Shown piece after piece: positions 9,489-19,002 of a stretch of 61,504 nucleotides of DNA. Under the pieces are notes generated by a model. That model made no database searches. It was not told the origin of the DNA and was given only the letters and a program-made list of their open reading frames with translations. The DNA is from JALOAT01 sp041687015 (lineage in GTDB: Bacteria > Pseudomonadota > Gammaproteobacteria > Thiohalomonadales > Thiohalomonadaceae), in the NCBI GenBank assembly GCA_041687015.1, contig JAWLCT010000017.1, positions 1-61,504 on the forward strand, given 5' to 3'. Made by a program: the position numbers and the translations under genes. The first letter of the stretch is position 1; every line of letters starts with the position of its first letter.

Positions 9489-10856
9489 ATGGAGCTTTCC
9501 GAACTCACCGCCCTTTCCCCCATCGACGGCCGCTACGGCAGCAAGGCCGCGGACCTGCGCCCCATTTTCAGCGAATACGGCCTCATCCGGCATCGCGTGC
9601 TGGTGGAGGTGCGCTGGCTGCAGCGTTTGGCCGCCGAGCCGGCCATTGCCGAAGTTCCGCCGCTGTCGGGCCACGCCATGAACCTGCTGGACGGCATCGT
9701 GGCCAACTTCAGCGAGGAAGACGCGCACCGGGTGAAGAACATCGAGCGCACCACCAACCACGACGTGAAGGCGGTGGAGTATTTCCTGAAGGAGAAGATC
9801 GCGGGCAACGCGGAACTGGAGGCGATCTCCGAGTTCATCCACTTCGCCTGCACCTCCGAGGACATCAACAACCTGTCCCACGCCCTCATGCTGCGCGAGG
9901 CGCGCACCCAGGTGCTGTTGCCCGCCCTGGACGAGCTGGTGGATGCCGTGGCCGACCTGGGCCGCCGCTACGCCGACGTCCCCATGCTCTCGCGCACCCA
10001 CGGCCAGCCCGCCTCGCCCACCACCCTGGGCAAGGAAATGGCCAACGTGGCCTATCGCCTCGGACGCCAGCGCGACCAGTTCAAGGCGGTGGCGCTGCTC
10101 GGCAAGATCAATGGCGCCGTGGGCAACTACAACGCCCATCTGTCCGCCTACCCGGAGCTGGACTGGGAACGCATCGCCAGGGAATTCGTGGAGAGCCTGG
10201 GCCTGGACTGGAACCCGTACACCACCCAGATCGAGCCCCACGACTACATCGCCGAATACTTCCACGCGGTGCAGCGCTTCAACACCGTGCTTATGGATTT
10301 CGACAAGGACGTGTGGGGCTACATCTCGGTGGGTTACTTCAAGCAGAAGACCGTGGCAGGCGAAGTGGGTTCGTCCACCATGCCTCACAAGGTCAATCCC
10401 ATCGATTTCGAGAACTCCGAAGGCAACCTGGGCGTGGCCAACGCGCTCATGGACCACATGGCCGCGAAGCTGCCCATCTCGCGCTGGCAGCGCGACCTCA
10501 CCGACTCCACCGTGCTGCGCAACATGGGCGTGGGCATCGCCTACTCGCTCATCGCCTACCAGTCCAGCATGAAGGGCATCGGCAAACTGGAAGTGAATCC
10601 GGCCGCCCTCGCCGCCGATCTGGACCAGAACTGGGAAGTGCTTGCCGAGCCCATCCAGACCGTGATGCGCCGCTACGGCATCGAGAAGCCTTACGAAAAG
10701 CTCAAGGAACTGACCCGCGGCAAGCGCGTGGACGGCCCCGCCATGCGCGCGTTCATCGACACGCTCGCGATTCCTGAAAACGAGAAGGCCCGGCTGAAGG
10801 AAATGACGCCGGCGACCTACATCGGCAACGCGGTGGCACAGGCGAAACGCATCTGA
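9489..10856 (+). CDS. purB: PurB, adenylosuccinate lyase
   Basis: A 455-residue fumarase/aspartase-superfamily enzyme. It cleaves SAICAR to AICAR and adenylosuccinate to AMP in purine synthesis. The family signature GSSTMPHKVNPIDFENSEGN carries the catalytic serine loop, RTHGQPASPTT supplies the catalytic His region, and CTSEDINN is also conserved. The start gives MELSELTALSPIDGRYG, matching E. coli PurB (456 residues). It is a single housekeeping gene between the rnf operon and the polysaccharide locus. Confidence 0.97.
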   Translation: MELSELTALSPIDGRYGSKAADLRPIFSEYGLIRHRVLVEVRWLQRLAAEPAIAEVPPLSGHAMNLLDGIVANFSEEDAHRVKNIERTTNHDVKAVEYFLKEKIAGNAELEAISEFIHFACTSEDINNLSHALMLREARTQVLLPALDELVDAVADLGRRYADVPMLSRTHGQPASPTTLGKEMANVAYRLGRQRDQFKAVALLGKINGAVGNYNAHLSAYPELDWERIAREFVESLGLDWNPYTTQIEPHDYIAEYFHAVQRFNTVLMDFDKDVWGYISVGYFKQKTVAGEVGSSTMPHKVNPIDFENSEGNLGVANALMDHMAAKLPISRWQRDLTDSTVLRNMGVGIAYSLIAYQSSMKGIGKLEVNPAALAADLDQNWEVLAEPIQTVMRRYGIEKPYEKLKELTRGKRVDGPAMRAFIDTLAIPENEKARLKEMTPATYIGNAVAQAKRI

Positions 10857-10866
10857 GTGTTCCAAA

Positions 10867-10906
10867 AGCACGCTGGGCCCCTGCAACGTTGCAGGGGCCC
10901 AGTGCT
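10867..10906. terminator. Perfect 30-bp palindrome between convergent purB and ugd
   Basis: Positions 10873-10902 form an uninterrupted 15+15 palindrome centred on AACGTT, with arms CTGGGCCCCTGCAAC. AGCA/TGCT at the edges can pair further around a 2-nt bulge. No T-run follows on either strand, so it would be a weak intrinsic terminator; its place between converging genes makes a bidirectional terminator the likeliest role. Confidence 0.55.
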
Positions 10907-10999
10907 CTGAGCGCGAACCTTTCCCGAGTGCCTGCCCAATGCCCTCCGGGGCCGAACGCCCAGCCCTTGCACCCGGAACCGACGCGACGGCGACCGCTT

Positions 11000-12346
11000 C
11001 TACAACACCTGTCCGCGGCCAATCCCGTAGTACTCAAAACCCAGGTCCTGGACTGCGCGCGGATCGTACTGGTTGCGACCGTCGAAAATGGCCCGTCCCG
11101 TCATCAAGCGTTCCATGGCGCCAAAATCGGGATTTCGGAACGGTTTCCACTCTGTCATCAACACCAGGGCCTCGGCACCCTTGAGTGCATCGTACTGATG
11201 CTCCGCGAAACTCACCGCCGTCGGCTCAAGACCCGCTCGTTGCATTGCCTCGGCAGCCGCTTCGTTGGCGACCGGGTCGTAGGCCTTCACCTTCGCACCG
11301 GCCTTCAGCAACGCTTCCACAAGCACCAACGAAGGCGCCTCACGCACATCATCCGTGCCGGGTTTGAATGCCAGCCCCCATAGGGCGAAGGTCTTCCCGT
11401 CCAGTTCCGAACCATAACGGGCGACGATTTTCTCGAACAGACGGTGCTTCTGCCGATCGTTGCAGGCGTCCACCGCATTGAGCAGCTGTGCCGGTTGTCC
11501 CGCGCGGTCAGCCATGTGAATGAGCGCCTTTACGTCTTTCGGGAAACAGGAACCCCCATAGCCGCATCCGGGGTAGATGAAGTGATAGCCGATGCGGCTG
11601 TCTGCACCGATGCCAAGCCGTACATTGCCAACGTCCACCCCCACCCGCTCGCACAGATTGGCGATCTCGTTCATGAACGAGATCTTGGTCGCGAGCATGG
11701 CGTTTGCCGCGTACTTCGTCATCTCCGCATCACGCACGCCCATGAAGATCATGCGGTCATGATTCCGCGTGAAATGTGCGTACAGCTCGCGCATGACGTC
11801 CGTCGCCCGCGGCGAATCCGAGCCGATCACGATCCGGTCGGGCCCCATGAAATCCTCAATGGCCTTGCCCTCCTTCAGAAACTCCGGATTGCTGACCACG
11901 TCGAAAGCAATCGCACGACTACGGGATCCAAGGGATTCGGCGACCACGGATCGGACTCGATCCGCCGTGCCGACGGGCACGGTCGACTTGTCCACCACCA
12001 CGTTATACGGGCTCCTCATGTACCTGCCGAGATCGCGTGCGACGGCGAGCACCTGCAGCAAATCCGCCGATCCATCCTCGGCTGGCGGCGTACCTACTGC
12101 GATGAAAAACACGTTGCTGTTCTCGGCCGCTTCTTCCAGGGATGTCGTGAACGACAAACGGCCTTCGGCCACATTACTGTGCACCATCCCATCCAGACCG
12201 GGTTCGTAGATGGGCAATATCCCTTCGTTGAGCTTTGCAATTTTGTCCGCATTGATGTCGACGCTGAATACTCTATGCCCCATCTCGGCAAAACAGGTCC
12301 CTGTCACCAAGCCAACGTAGCCCGTACCGATCACGGTAATGTTCAC
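11000..12346 (-). CDS. ugd: UDP-glucose 6-dehydrogenase
   Basis: A 448-residue enzyme that oxidises UDP-glucose to UDP-glucuronate in two NAD-dependent steps, providing a sugar-acid precursor. The N-terminal NAD-binding fold starts TVIGTGYVGLVTGTCFAEMG. The catalytic cysteine lies in YPGCGYGGSCFPKDVKAL near residue 258, and the C-terminal UDP-binding domain has WGLAFKPGTDDVREAPS. It is divergent from the first glycosyltransferase at 12616 and is the first gene of the polysaccharide locus. The 269 bp between them must hold both promoters, but no convincing motif was seen there. Confidence 0.95.
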   Translation of the reverse strand: MNITVIGTGYVGLVTGTCFAEMGHRVFSVDINADKIAKLNEGILPIYEPGLDGMVHSNVAEGRLSFTTSLEEAAENSNVFFIAVGTPPAEDGSADLLQVLAVARDLGRYMRSPYNVVVDKSTVPVGTADRVRSVVAESLGSRSRAIAFDVVSNPEFLKEGKAIEDFMGPDRIVIGSDSPRATDVMRELYAHFTRNHDRMIFMGVRDAEMTKYAANAMLATKISFMNEIANLCERVGVDVGNVRLGIGADSRIGYHFIYPGCGYGGSCFPKDVKALIHMADRAGQPAQLLNAVDACNDRQKHRLFEKIVARYGSELDGKTFALWGLAFKPGTDDVREAPSLVLVEALLKAGAKVKAYDPVANEAAAEAMQRAGLEPTAVSFAEHQYDALKGAEALVLMTEWKPFRNPDFGAMERLMTGRAIFDGRNQYDPRAVQDLGFEYYGIGRGQVL

Positions 12347-12615
12347 TCGATTTCCCCTCTTCCATGACGAACCAAGGCACGAAGCATAGACGCTGAACGA
12401 CAGTCTCTCGCTCGGGGGAATATTGAAAAATCCAGTGCTACTTTTCTACCTGACCTTCGGCCCCCAACACAGCGAGTGACGCTCCGTGCTTCCTATGACT
12501 ATCACCATCGCGATAAGCACTCCGGCTTTCTTCGTTTCGATGACCCGCCCCGTCGTGGCGCCATGACTCAGGCGCGGACGGACGCAGCGACTTCCGCCAC
12601 CACCACGGCCTTCGT

Positions 12616-13785
12616 ATGAACTCCCGTCACCGCATCATGCACATCATCACCGGCCTCGAAACCGGTGGCGCCGAGCGCATGCTTGTGAAACTCCTCGGTC
12701 AACCGAACTCAGCGGATCTCGAACCCATCGTCGTCTCCATGATGGGCGATGGTATGCTCGGGACCGATATCCGCGCTTTGGGCATTCCGCTGTACACACT
12801 CGATATGCGGCAGGGCCTGCCGTCGGTCGGTGCATACGCCCGGCTTGCCGAACTGGTGCGCCGATTGCGTCCGGACCTGGTGCACGGCTGGATGTACCAC
12901 GGCAACCTCGCTGCGCTTGCTGCCGCGGGTGCGTTCAGTCAACGCATTCCGGTCGTATGGAACGTCCGCCATTCGCTCACTGACATCCGCCGGGAGAAAT
13001 GGCTCACGCGTTGGGTTATACGGGCCAATGCCTGGCTGTCTCCCCGTGCGAACCGGATAGTCTTCAACAGCCACCGCAGTGCCGACCAGCATACGGCCCT
13101 GGGATTCTCGTCCACGCAGACGGTGGTAATCCCAAACGGATTCAATGTGGAGGAGTTCCATCCCGATCCCGCCGCCCGCATCGACGTGCGAAAGGAACTG
13201 GGCCTGGACAAAGACACCTTTCTGGTGGGAATCGTCGGACGTTATCACCCGATGAAGGACCATCGCTCTTTCCTCCATGCTGCGGCGACTCTGGGCAAAC
13301 GCCACAAGAACATCGCCTTCGTTCTTGTCGGTAAAGGCGTCGATGAGAAAAACCAGCCGCTCGGGGCCGCGATCGCTCATGTGCGTCGATACGCGAAGGT
13401 CCACCTGCTTGGCGAGCGACGTGACATCCCCCGTCTGACTGCGGCCTTGGACGTGGCCGTTTCGGCATCCGCCTGGGGTGAAGGCTTTCCCAATGTGATA
13501 GGTGAAGCCATGGCCTGCGGTATCCCCTGCGTGGTCACCGATGTCGGTGATTCCGCCTGGGTTGTTGGCCGCTGTGGACGCGTCGTTCCATCGGGTGAAC
13601 CGGGCCGTTTGGCGAACGCGATAGCTGAGCTCCTGCGTCTCAACGCACACGAGCGCGCTCGCCTGGCGGAACAGGCCCGGGAACGCATCGTCAGTGAGTT
13701 TTGCCTGGCGTCGGTTGCCTCGCAATATGAACGCTTGCACCAGAGTGCGATCACCGAGTTCGGCGCGCCGGCCTTTGCACGATGA
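12616..13785 (+). CDS. GT4-type glycosyltransferase
   Basis: A 389-residue cytoplasmic retaining glycosyltransferase of the GT-B fold. The N-terminal acceptor-side motif is GLETGGAERML. The C-terminal nucleotide-sugar domain has the EX7E motif in EGFPNVIGEAMACGIPCVVT, and VIPNGFNVEEFHPD is the usual interdomain linker. Donor and acceptor cannot be told from sequence. The stop overlaps the start of the next glycosyltransferase by 4 nt. It presumably adds a residue to the lipid-linked repeat unit of the local polysaccharide. Confidence 0.9.
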   Translation: MNSRHRIMHIITGLETGGAERMLVKLLGQPNSADLEPIVVSMMGDGMLGTDIRALGIPLYTLDMRQGLPSVGAYARLAELVRRLRPDLVHGWMYHGNLAALAAAGAFSQRIPVVWNVRHSLTDIRREKWLTRWVIRANAWLSPRANRIVFNSHRSADQHTALGFSSTQTVVIPNGFNVEEFHPDPAARIDVRKELGLDKDTFLVGIVGRYHPMKDHRSFLHAAATLGKRHKNIAFVLVGKGVDEKNQPLGAAIAHVRRYAKVHLLGERRDIPRLTAALDVAVSASAWGEGFPNVIGEAMACGIPCVVTDVGDSAWVVGRCGRVVPSGEPGRLANAIAELLRLNAHERARLAEQARERIVSEFCLASVASQYERLHQSAITEFGAPAFAR

Positions 13786-14999
13786 CAGCGCCCATCGATC
13801 GGGAACCACCGACGCCGACGGTCATGAAAAAAGACACCAACACGGTACTCGTGATCGGCAGCTTGGCGGAATCGCTAATCAATTTCCGAGGCCCACTTCT
13901 GTCCGCATTGCACGATCATGGCCTGCACGTCGTCGGCTGTGCCCCCGGATCACCCTCGCACGTGATACAGAAGCTACGGACATTGGGCGTGGAATATCGA
14001 CCCATTCGAATGGATCGCGCTGCAATCAATCCGTGGCAGGACCTGAAGACGCTTGCCCAGCTTTATCTGATTTGTAAGGAACTACGTCCCCGAATCGTTG
14101 TTTCCTACACCATCAAGCCGGTCATCTACGGCTCCCTCGCGGCCCGTCTGGCGGGCGTGGAAACGATCGCCTCCATGATTACCGGTCTCGGATATGCCTT
14201 TTCATCCGGCGGTATAAAACGCTACCTGCTGAACCGCGTGGTTCAGTCCATGTATGCCCATGTGCTCCGCGCGAACCGCTGCGTATTTTTTCAGAACCCG
14301 GACGACATGCGCCTGTTCCAGCGTCTGGGCCTGGTGCGTCATGAACAAGCAGTCCTGACGAACGGTTCGGGTATCGACATTGCGCTGTTTCAGCCTGCGC
14401 CCTTTCCCGATCGTTTGCGCTTCCTCATGATGGCCCGGCTTATCAGGGACAAAGGGGTGCATGATTACGCCGGGGCCGCCCGCATCATCAAGAATGCCTA
14501 CCCGGATGTCTCCTTCCGGTTGGCAGGGTGGTTCGACGAAAATCCGGCGTGCATCTCCCGCACGGATCTGGACCATTGGGTCGCCGAGGGAACCATCGAC
14601 TATTTGGGTCGCCTGGAAGACGTCCGCCCGGCCATACGGGAGTCATCCGTGTATGTACTGCCTTCCTACTACCCGGAAGGAACCCCGCGCACCGTGCTCG
14701 AGGCGATGGCCATGGGGCGCGCCATCATTACCACCGACATGCCCGGATGCCGTGAAACGGTCGTCGATGGGCACAACGGCTACCTGGTGCCCCCCCGGGA
14801 TCCGCTCGCTCTCGCTCAGGCGATGCAGCGGTTTATTACCGCGCCACACCTTGTCCAAACCATGGGCCAGCACAGTCGTAGCATTGCGGAGCAAAAATAT
14901 GACGTGCGCAAGGTCAACGCCGTCGTATTGCAGGCCATCGGTGTGGCCCGCCCTCAGGACAACTTGACATGGCCGGGTGAGGCTGTGCAAGACCACTGA
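13782..14999 (+). CDS. GT4-type glycosyltransferase, PglA/CapM-like
   Basis: A 405-residue GT-B glycosyltransferase. The stretches YTIKPVIYGSLAARLAGV and MITGLGYAF are typical of the subfamily acting early on bacillosamine- or QuiNAc-type lipid-linked sugars (PglA-like). EX7E appears in PEGTPRTVLEAMAMGRAII. This fits the PglF/E/D/C-like genes in the same locus. The start at 13782 overlaps the previous stop; an internal ATG at codon 15 (MKKDTN) could be the true start, since the first 14 residues are not family-like. A strong hairpin follows the stop. Confidence 0.88.
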   Translation: MTAPIDREPPTPTVMKKDTNTVLVIGSLAESLINFRGPLLSALHDHGLHVVGCAPGSPSHVIQKLRTLGVEYRPIRMDRAAINPWQDLKTLAQLYLICKELRPRIVVSYTIKPVIYGSLAARLAGVETIASMITGLGYAFSSGGIKRYLLNRVVQSMYAHVLRANRCVFFQNPDDMRLFQRLGLVRHEQAVLTNGSGIDIALFQPAPFPDRLRFLMMARLIRDKGVHDYAGAARIIKNAYPDVSFRLAGWFDENPACISRTDLDHWVAEGTIDYLGRLEDVRPAIRESSVYVLPSYYPEGTPRTVLEAMAMGRAIITTDMPGCRETVVDGHNGYLVPPRDPLALAQAMQRFITAPHLVQTMGQHSRSIAEQKYDVRKVNAVVLQAIGVARPQDNLTWPGEAVQDH

Positions 15000-15004
15000 T
15001 TCAA

Positions 15005-15035
15005 TGCAAAACCGGCCGCGGAGGCCGGTTTTGCG
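15005..15035. terminator. Bidirectional intrinsic terminator hairpin
   Basis: GCAAAACCGGCC and GGCCGGTTTTGC pair perfectly around a GCGGA loop, with an A-run on one side and a T-run on the other. It follows the glycosyltransferase stop by a few bases and could also serve the convergent lipoprotein gene. Confidence 0.8.
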
Positions 15036-15050
15036 TGGCTCGTCTGGCAC

Positions 15051-15078
15051 ATCCGCGGGGGCGCCAGCCCCCGCGGAT
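15051..15078. terminator. GC-rich hairpin, probable terminator of the lipoprotein gene
   Basis: ATCCGCGGGGG and CCCCCGCGGAT form a perfect 11-bp stem with loop CGCCAG, 9 nt past the stop of the minus-strand gene that ends at 15087. There is no T-run, so intrinsic termination would depend on the next hairpin at 15005-15035. Confidence 0.5.
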
Positions 15079-15086
15079 CCCTTGGC

Positions 15087-17597
15087 TTAATTTCCGTATT
15101 CCACTGCACCCACGTCCGGCGCGGAACCCACATAAGGCAGGCCCACGTTCGTACCGGCATCAATCAGCGGGCTACCCGCCGCCGGCTTGACGAAATCCGG
15201 GGAATCCACATCAACACTGACCAGCTTCGGGCTGCTGATCCCGAGATTCCAGGAATTGTGGGACTGAATGGAGTTGCCCAACCGCAGGTCACCGCCGCCA
15301 AAGGCGAGGTTGTTGCGCAGAACATGCTTGGCGTCGAGGAAGTGGTAATTGCCCTTATACGTCGTGCTCAGGCGCAAACCGTTATCCCATGCCGTGTTGT
15401 TGAACACCGTGATGGGGATATCCGCACCGTTGTTATGGAAGCCCGAGCGGAGATTGTTGAAGGCGATGTTGCCGACAACGCGGTGACCACCGGTACCACC
15501 ACCACCGCCAAGCTTGAAGCCGTTACCGTCCCCGTCACTTCCGTAACCGTTTCCGTACACGATGTTGTACTCGATTACTGCATCCGTGGAACGCCAGGTA
15601 TCAAAGCCATCGTCGGAGTTATTGTAAAACACGCAATGTCTCACGACGTTGCCCGAGCCTGTGTACAGGGAGATACCATCGGCGTTTTCGCCACCGTATT
15701 GGGGGTCGTAGTTCGAGTGGGACACGATCCGGATAAACTGATTCCGGTTGCCGTTCACCACCTGCGCGCCGGTGTGGGTGCTGTGGTGAATCAACAGGTC
15801 TTCGAACAGGTTGTCGTTGGCATTGTTGATCCAGATGCCACGTTCCGGCGAATGTGCGATCTCGAAACCACGGAAGATGTTCCAATCCGCATACACCTCC
15901 AGCCGGTCCTTATCCACGCCGGCCCGACGGTTGGAACCGTCGAAAACGACCTTCTCACCCGGAAAAGCCTGATACGTGATCGGTGCGCTCTTGGTACCGC
16001 TCCTCTGGAACGTTTGCTTGATGGGATAGACACCTTCACGGATCAGGACGACATCACCCGGCTGGACGACGGACGCTGCCTTGCCAACGGTCGCAAACGG
16101 GCGATCGATGGTGCCAGGATTCGAATCACTCCCGTTCTTTGCGACGTAGTAGTCGCCCTTCACTGTCGCGGTGTCCTTATAGACCTCGACCGTGCGCTGC
16201 ACTTCAGCCACGTTACCCGCTGCGTCAGTCACCCGATAAATAATGGTGTATGTGCCTGGCTTGGCGAGATCCACGTTATCCGTGTCGGCCATGATCAGAT
16301 GGCTGATATCACCGTCGACATTGTCGACGGCCGTGGCACCCGGATCATTCAACTGTCCATTTACCTCGATGCGCAACGGATTGTCGCCAATGAGGCTGAT
16401 GACAGGTGCGGTCACGTCCGGATCCGGCTCTTGAACGGGTGGCTCTTCATCATCCGGCTCGCCGGGTTTCATTTTCTCCTGTTTTACCTTCGCATTGATC
16501 GCAGCAAATTTCTCTTGCGGCGCACTGGCAATCCCTTGCAGCGGCTCCAGGGTTGCTGCCCAATTGGCGGGCACGACACCGTTTGCTGCAGAGGACGAGC
16601 TACCCACCGCGATGGTGTCCAAGCTGGTGATGAGCGGCTCGAGGCTGCTGTCGTTCAGGTAAAGCTGACCGGCAGACAAGGCAATCCGCGCCTCGTTCAG
16701 CAGCGATTTGGTGATCGCCACTTGTGCCGTCGTCGCCGTCGCTTCCGGCACGATCATCGCTATCGCCTGGTCCATGGCCGACGTTGCCTCGCTTCCACCT
16801 ACCCTTAGCTTGTTGGTAACCAGCTCTACCAGCACCTGCCCCGACAAGACATTAAACGTAGCAGCGATCTGCGGGTTGGCGCCGTAACCCATACCGTCAA
16901 TGAAACCGTCAGCCAGATCGCGTGCGAGCGTCATGGTGATTTCGTTCATGGAACGGATTTGCCCGGCGGCAGCGAGGGATGCCTGAGTTCTGCGCAAGGT
17001 TTCTGCCAGCGCTTCATTCGCGCGGACCACAGCAGCCACGTTGGCAGCAGTGACCGGCGTGGAAAACGGACTGGCCATCACATTGCGATCGAGGCCGAAG
17101 GACAGGGACTGATACATGTATTCCGTCGCGACCTGCAGCCGTGTGCGGGATATCCCCGTCGGCATGGCATCCGCAGCGTGTGTGACCATGGTCGTGAACA
17201 CGTTGATGTTCGCCGTCTGGTCGCGCGCTTCGGTGACCACGGACGCGAGCTCCATGTCCAGCTCACCCCCTGTAACCAAATCGGTTCCGCCGTGCGCGAT
17301 GAGCTCAATGGGCACAGGAAGTACCGAGGAAAACGACAATTCGTAATCCGCAGTGGACGAACTTTGCGTCAATCCAAGAAGCAAGCCATCCTTTGTGCGG
17401 GCCTCTACCGTCGCGCCGGCGACCGGGCCGTCACCGACACTGCCTTGGAGCGTCACGGTTTCGATGAGTGTTTCGTCGACCGGATCCGATGTTTCGCAGG
17501 CCGACAGGGTTGCGAGTAGTGCAAAAGGGACTATGGGAAGTAGCTTCAGGCGACGTGGAGCCATTCGCCGAAGCCGGGTTATGCTCGAATGTTTCAT
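15087..17597 (-). CDS. Lipoprotein with Ig-like domain and right-handed beta-helix (putative polysaccharide lyase/hydrolase)
   Basis: An 836-residue exported protein. A basic N-terminus, hydrophobic stretch and lipobox LLATLSAC (Cys about residue 34) mark a lipoprotein. Residues about 36-370 are helical and unrecognised. A DUF5011-like Ig domain follows a Pro/Glu/Asp linker near 385-470 (DVTAPVISLIGDNPLRIEV, GTYTIIYRVTDAAGNV). The rest is a parallel beta-helix of the pectate-lyase-fold type, opening with YYVAKNGSDSNPGTIDRPFA and rich in Asn/Asp-Gly turns. Such proteins often cut or bind uronic-acid polymers. Here it lies amid polysaccharide genes and may trim or hold the polymer. The catalytic family could not be assigned. 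Confidence 0.8.
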   Translation of the reverse strand: MKHSSITRLRRMAPRRLKLLPIVPFALLATLSACETSDPVDETLIETVTLQGSVGDGPVAGATVEARTKDGLLLGLTQSSSTADYELSFSSVLPVPIELIAHGGTDLVTGGELDMELASVVTEARDQTANINVFTTMVTHAADAMPTGISRTRLQVATEYMYQSLSFGLDRNVMASPFSTPVTAANVAAVVRANEALAETLRRTQASLAAAGQIRSMNEITMTLARDLADGFIDGMGYGANPQIAATFNVLSGQVLVELVTNKLRVGGSEATSAMDQAIAMIVPEATATTAQVAITKSLLNEARIALSAGQLYLNDSSLEPLITSLDTIAVGSSSSAANGVVPANWAATLEPLQGIASAPQEKFAAINAKVKQEKMKPGEPDDEEPPVQEPDPDVTAPVISLIGDNPLRIEVNGQLNDPGATAVDNVDGDISHLIMADTDNVDLAKPGTYTIIYRVTDAAGNVAEVQRTVEVYKDTATVKGDYYVAKNGSDSNPGTIDRPFATVGKAASVVQPGDVVLIREGVYPIKQTFQRSGTKSAPITYQAFPGEKVVFDGSNRRAGVDKDRLEVYADWNIFRGFEIAHSPERGIWINNANDNLFEDLLIHHSTHTGAQVVNGNRNQFIRIVSHSNYDPQYGGENADGISLYTGSGNVVRHCVFYNNSDDGFDTWRSTDAVIEYNIVYGNGYGSDGDGNGFKLGGGGGTGGHRVVGNIAFNNLRSGFHNNGADIPITVFNNTAWDNGLRLSTTYKGNYHFLDAKHVLRNNLAFGGGDLRLGNSIQSHNSWNLGISSPKLVSVDVDSPDFVKPAAGSPLIDAGTNVGLPYVGSAPDVGAVEYGN

Positions 17598-17906
17598 TGG
17601 GAAGCCTTCTGGTGCTCAGAGCATCCGCTGTTCCATCTTCTGGATCCGTTGGAGCGCACCATAGGGACCGGCGGCAGGGATTCCCGTTAACCCTCTCGCA
17701 GAACACCCAGGCACTGAATCTCAGTTACCGGGTTTGAGAACCGCATCGTCATGACGGGCGTGAACGTGTTCCGCTCCGCCGGCATCGATTCGACGTTGCC
17801 GCGCGTACATGGCGTGAGCCTTGGGTACTGCTATGCTTTTGCGCGAGTCGTGCCCAAGGAATGGATCGCCACGCCCGCCGGGTGCGAGGACACGGACAGG
17901 AAACGT

Positions 17907-18998
17907 ATGAAGCTCGCCCTCTATCTACCTTCGTTGCGCGGCGGCGGTGCGGAGCGGGTCATGATCCAGCTGGCCGCCGGTCTCGCGCAGCGGGGATTCA
18001 CGGTGGATCTCGTGGTCGCGCAAGCGGTCGGTCCGTATCTTGACGAGATTCCCGCTTCGGTACGGGTACACGACCTGAAAGCGCGTCGGGTTCTTTTCAG
18101 TCTGCCTGCACTTATCCGCTACCTCCGCCGCGAGCGCCCGCATGCGCTGCTTTCCACCATGGGGCACGCGAATGTGATGGCGGTCCTTGCGCGGGCGATT
18201 GGGCGCGTTCCTGTACGCATTCTCCTGCGCGAGGCCAATACGCTTTCGCAGGCATCTGCCAACGCCCGCTTGCGCCGCGCACGGTTGCTTCCTCACCTCA
18301 TGCGCTGGGCTTATCGGCGCGCGGATGGTGTGATCGCCGTCTCGAAGGGCACTGCCGACGATCTCATTCATGAGCTTCGCCTACCGTCCGAACGGGTTCA
18401 GGTTATCTACAACCCCACCATCACAGCGGACCTGTTCGCCAAGGCGGCGGCGCCTGTCGAACACCCGTGGTTCAGGGACGGTGGAGCACCGGTAATCGTC
18501 GCCATCGGGCGCCTGACCCGACAGAAGGATTTTCCCACCTTACTGCAAGCTCTGGCCTTGCTCCGTCACCGGAGACCGGCACGCCTGCTCATCCTTGGCG
18601 AAGGTGAGGACCGCCCTGCGCTTAGCCGCCTGATCGATGATCTTGGTCTGCAAGGAAGCGTCGACCTCCCCGGTTTCGTCAAAAATCCCTACGGCTATCT
18701 ACGCCGTGCTGACGTATTCGTCCTGTCATCCCTCTGGGAAGGCCTTCCAAATGCGCTGATCCAGGCACTGGCGCTTGGAACACCCGTGGTGGCGACGGAT
18801 TGCCCGAGCGGACCGGCAGAGATCCTCGAAAATGGCCGATGGGGAAAACTGGTTCCCGTGGGTGATGCCGGGCAGCTCGCACGCGCCATCGAGGGTGTCC
18901 TGGATGACCGACGGGCCCCGGAGGGGTTGGCCGACCGACTGGCAGATTTCGCCGCGCGCCCGGTCGACAGCTACGCGCAGCTACTCACCGCGAGGTAA
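17907..18998 (+). CDS. GT4-type glycosyltransferase
   Basis: A 363-residue GT-B glycosyltransferase. It starts MKLALYLPSLRGGGAERVM, the usual GT4 N-terminus, so ATG 17907 (preceded by CAGGAAA) was chosen although the frame is open another 156 bp upstream. The C-terminal donor motif reads EGLPNALIQALALGTPVVAT. The second acid of the EX7E pattern is Gln here, which occurs in some GT4 enzymes. The Wzy-like gene begins 4 nt after the stop. The 309 bp before this gene (17598-17906) is the divergent spacer with the lipoprotein gene; no clear promoter hexamers were found in it. Confidence 0.88.
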   Translation: MKLALYLPSLRGGGAERVMIQLAAGLAQRGFTVDLVVAQAVGPYLDEIPASVRVHDLKARRVLFSLPALIRYLRRERPHALLSTMGHANVMAVLARAIGRVPVRILLREANTLSQASANARLRRARLLPHLMRWAYRRADGVIAVSKGTADDLIHELRLPSERVQVIYNPTITADLFAKAAAPVEHPWFRDGGAPVIVAIGRLTRQKDFPTLLQALALLRHRRPARLLILGEGEDRPALSRLIDDLGLQGSVDLPGFVKNPYGYLRRADVFVLSSLWEGLPNALIQALALGTPVVATDCPSGPAEILENGRWGKLVPVGDAGQLARAIEGVLDDRRAPEGLADRLADFAARPVDSYAQLLTAR

Positions 18999-19002
18999 CC
19001 GG

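Noticed and set aside
12347..12615. Possible RfaH ops/JUMPstart element ahead of the polysaccharide genes.
   Set aside because: No GGCGGTAG core was found on either strand of this spacer.
15258..16808. 516-codon open frame opposite the beta-helix lipoprotein gene.
   Set aside because: The minus strand has a lipobox, an Ig-like domain and a beta-helix; the plus strand frame has no motif and its Val-rich composition is a mirror of beta-helix codons.
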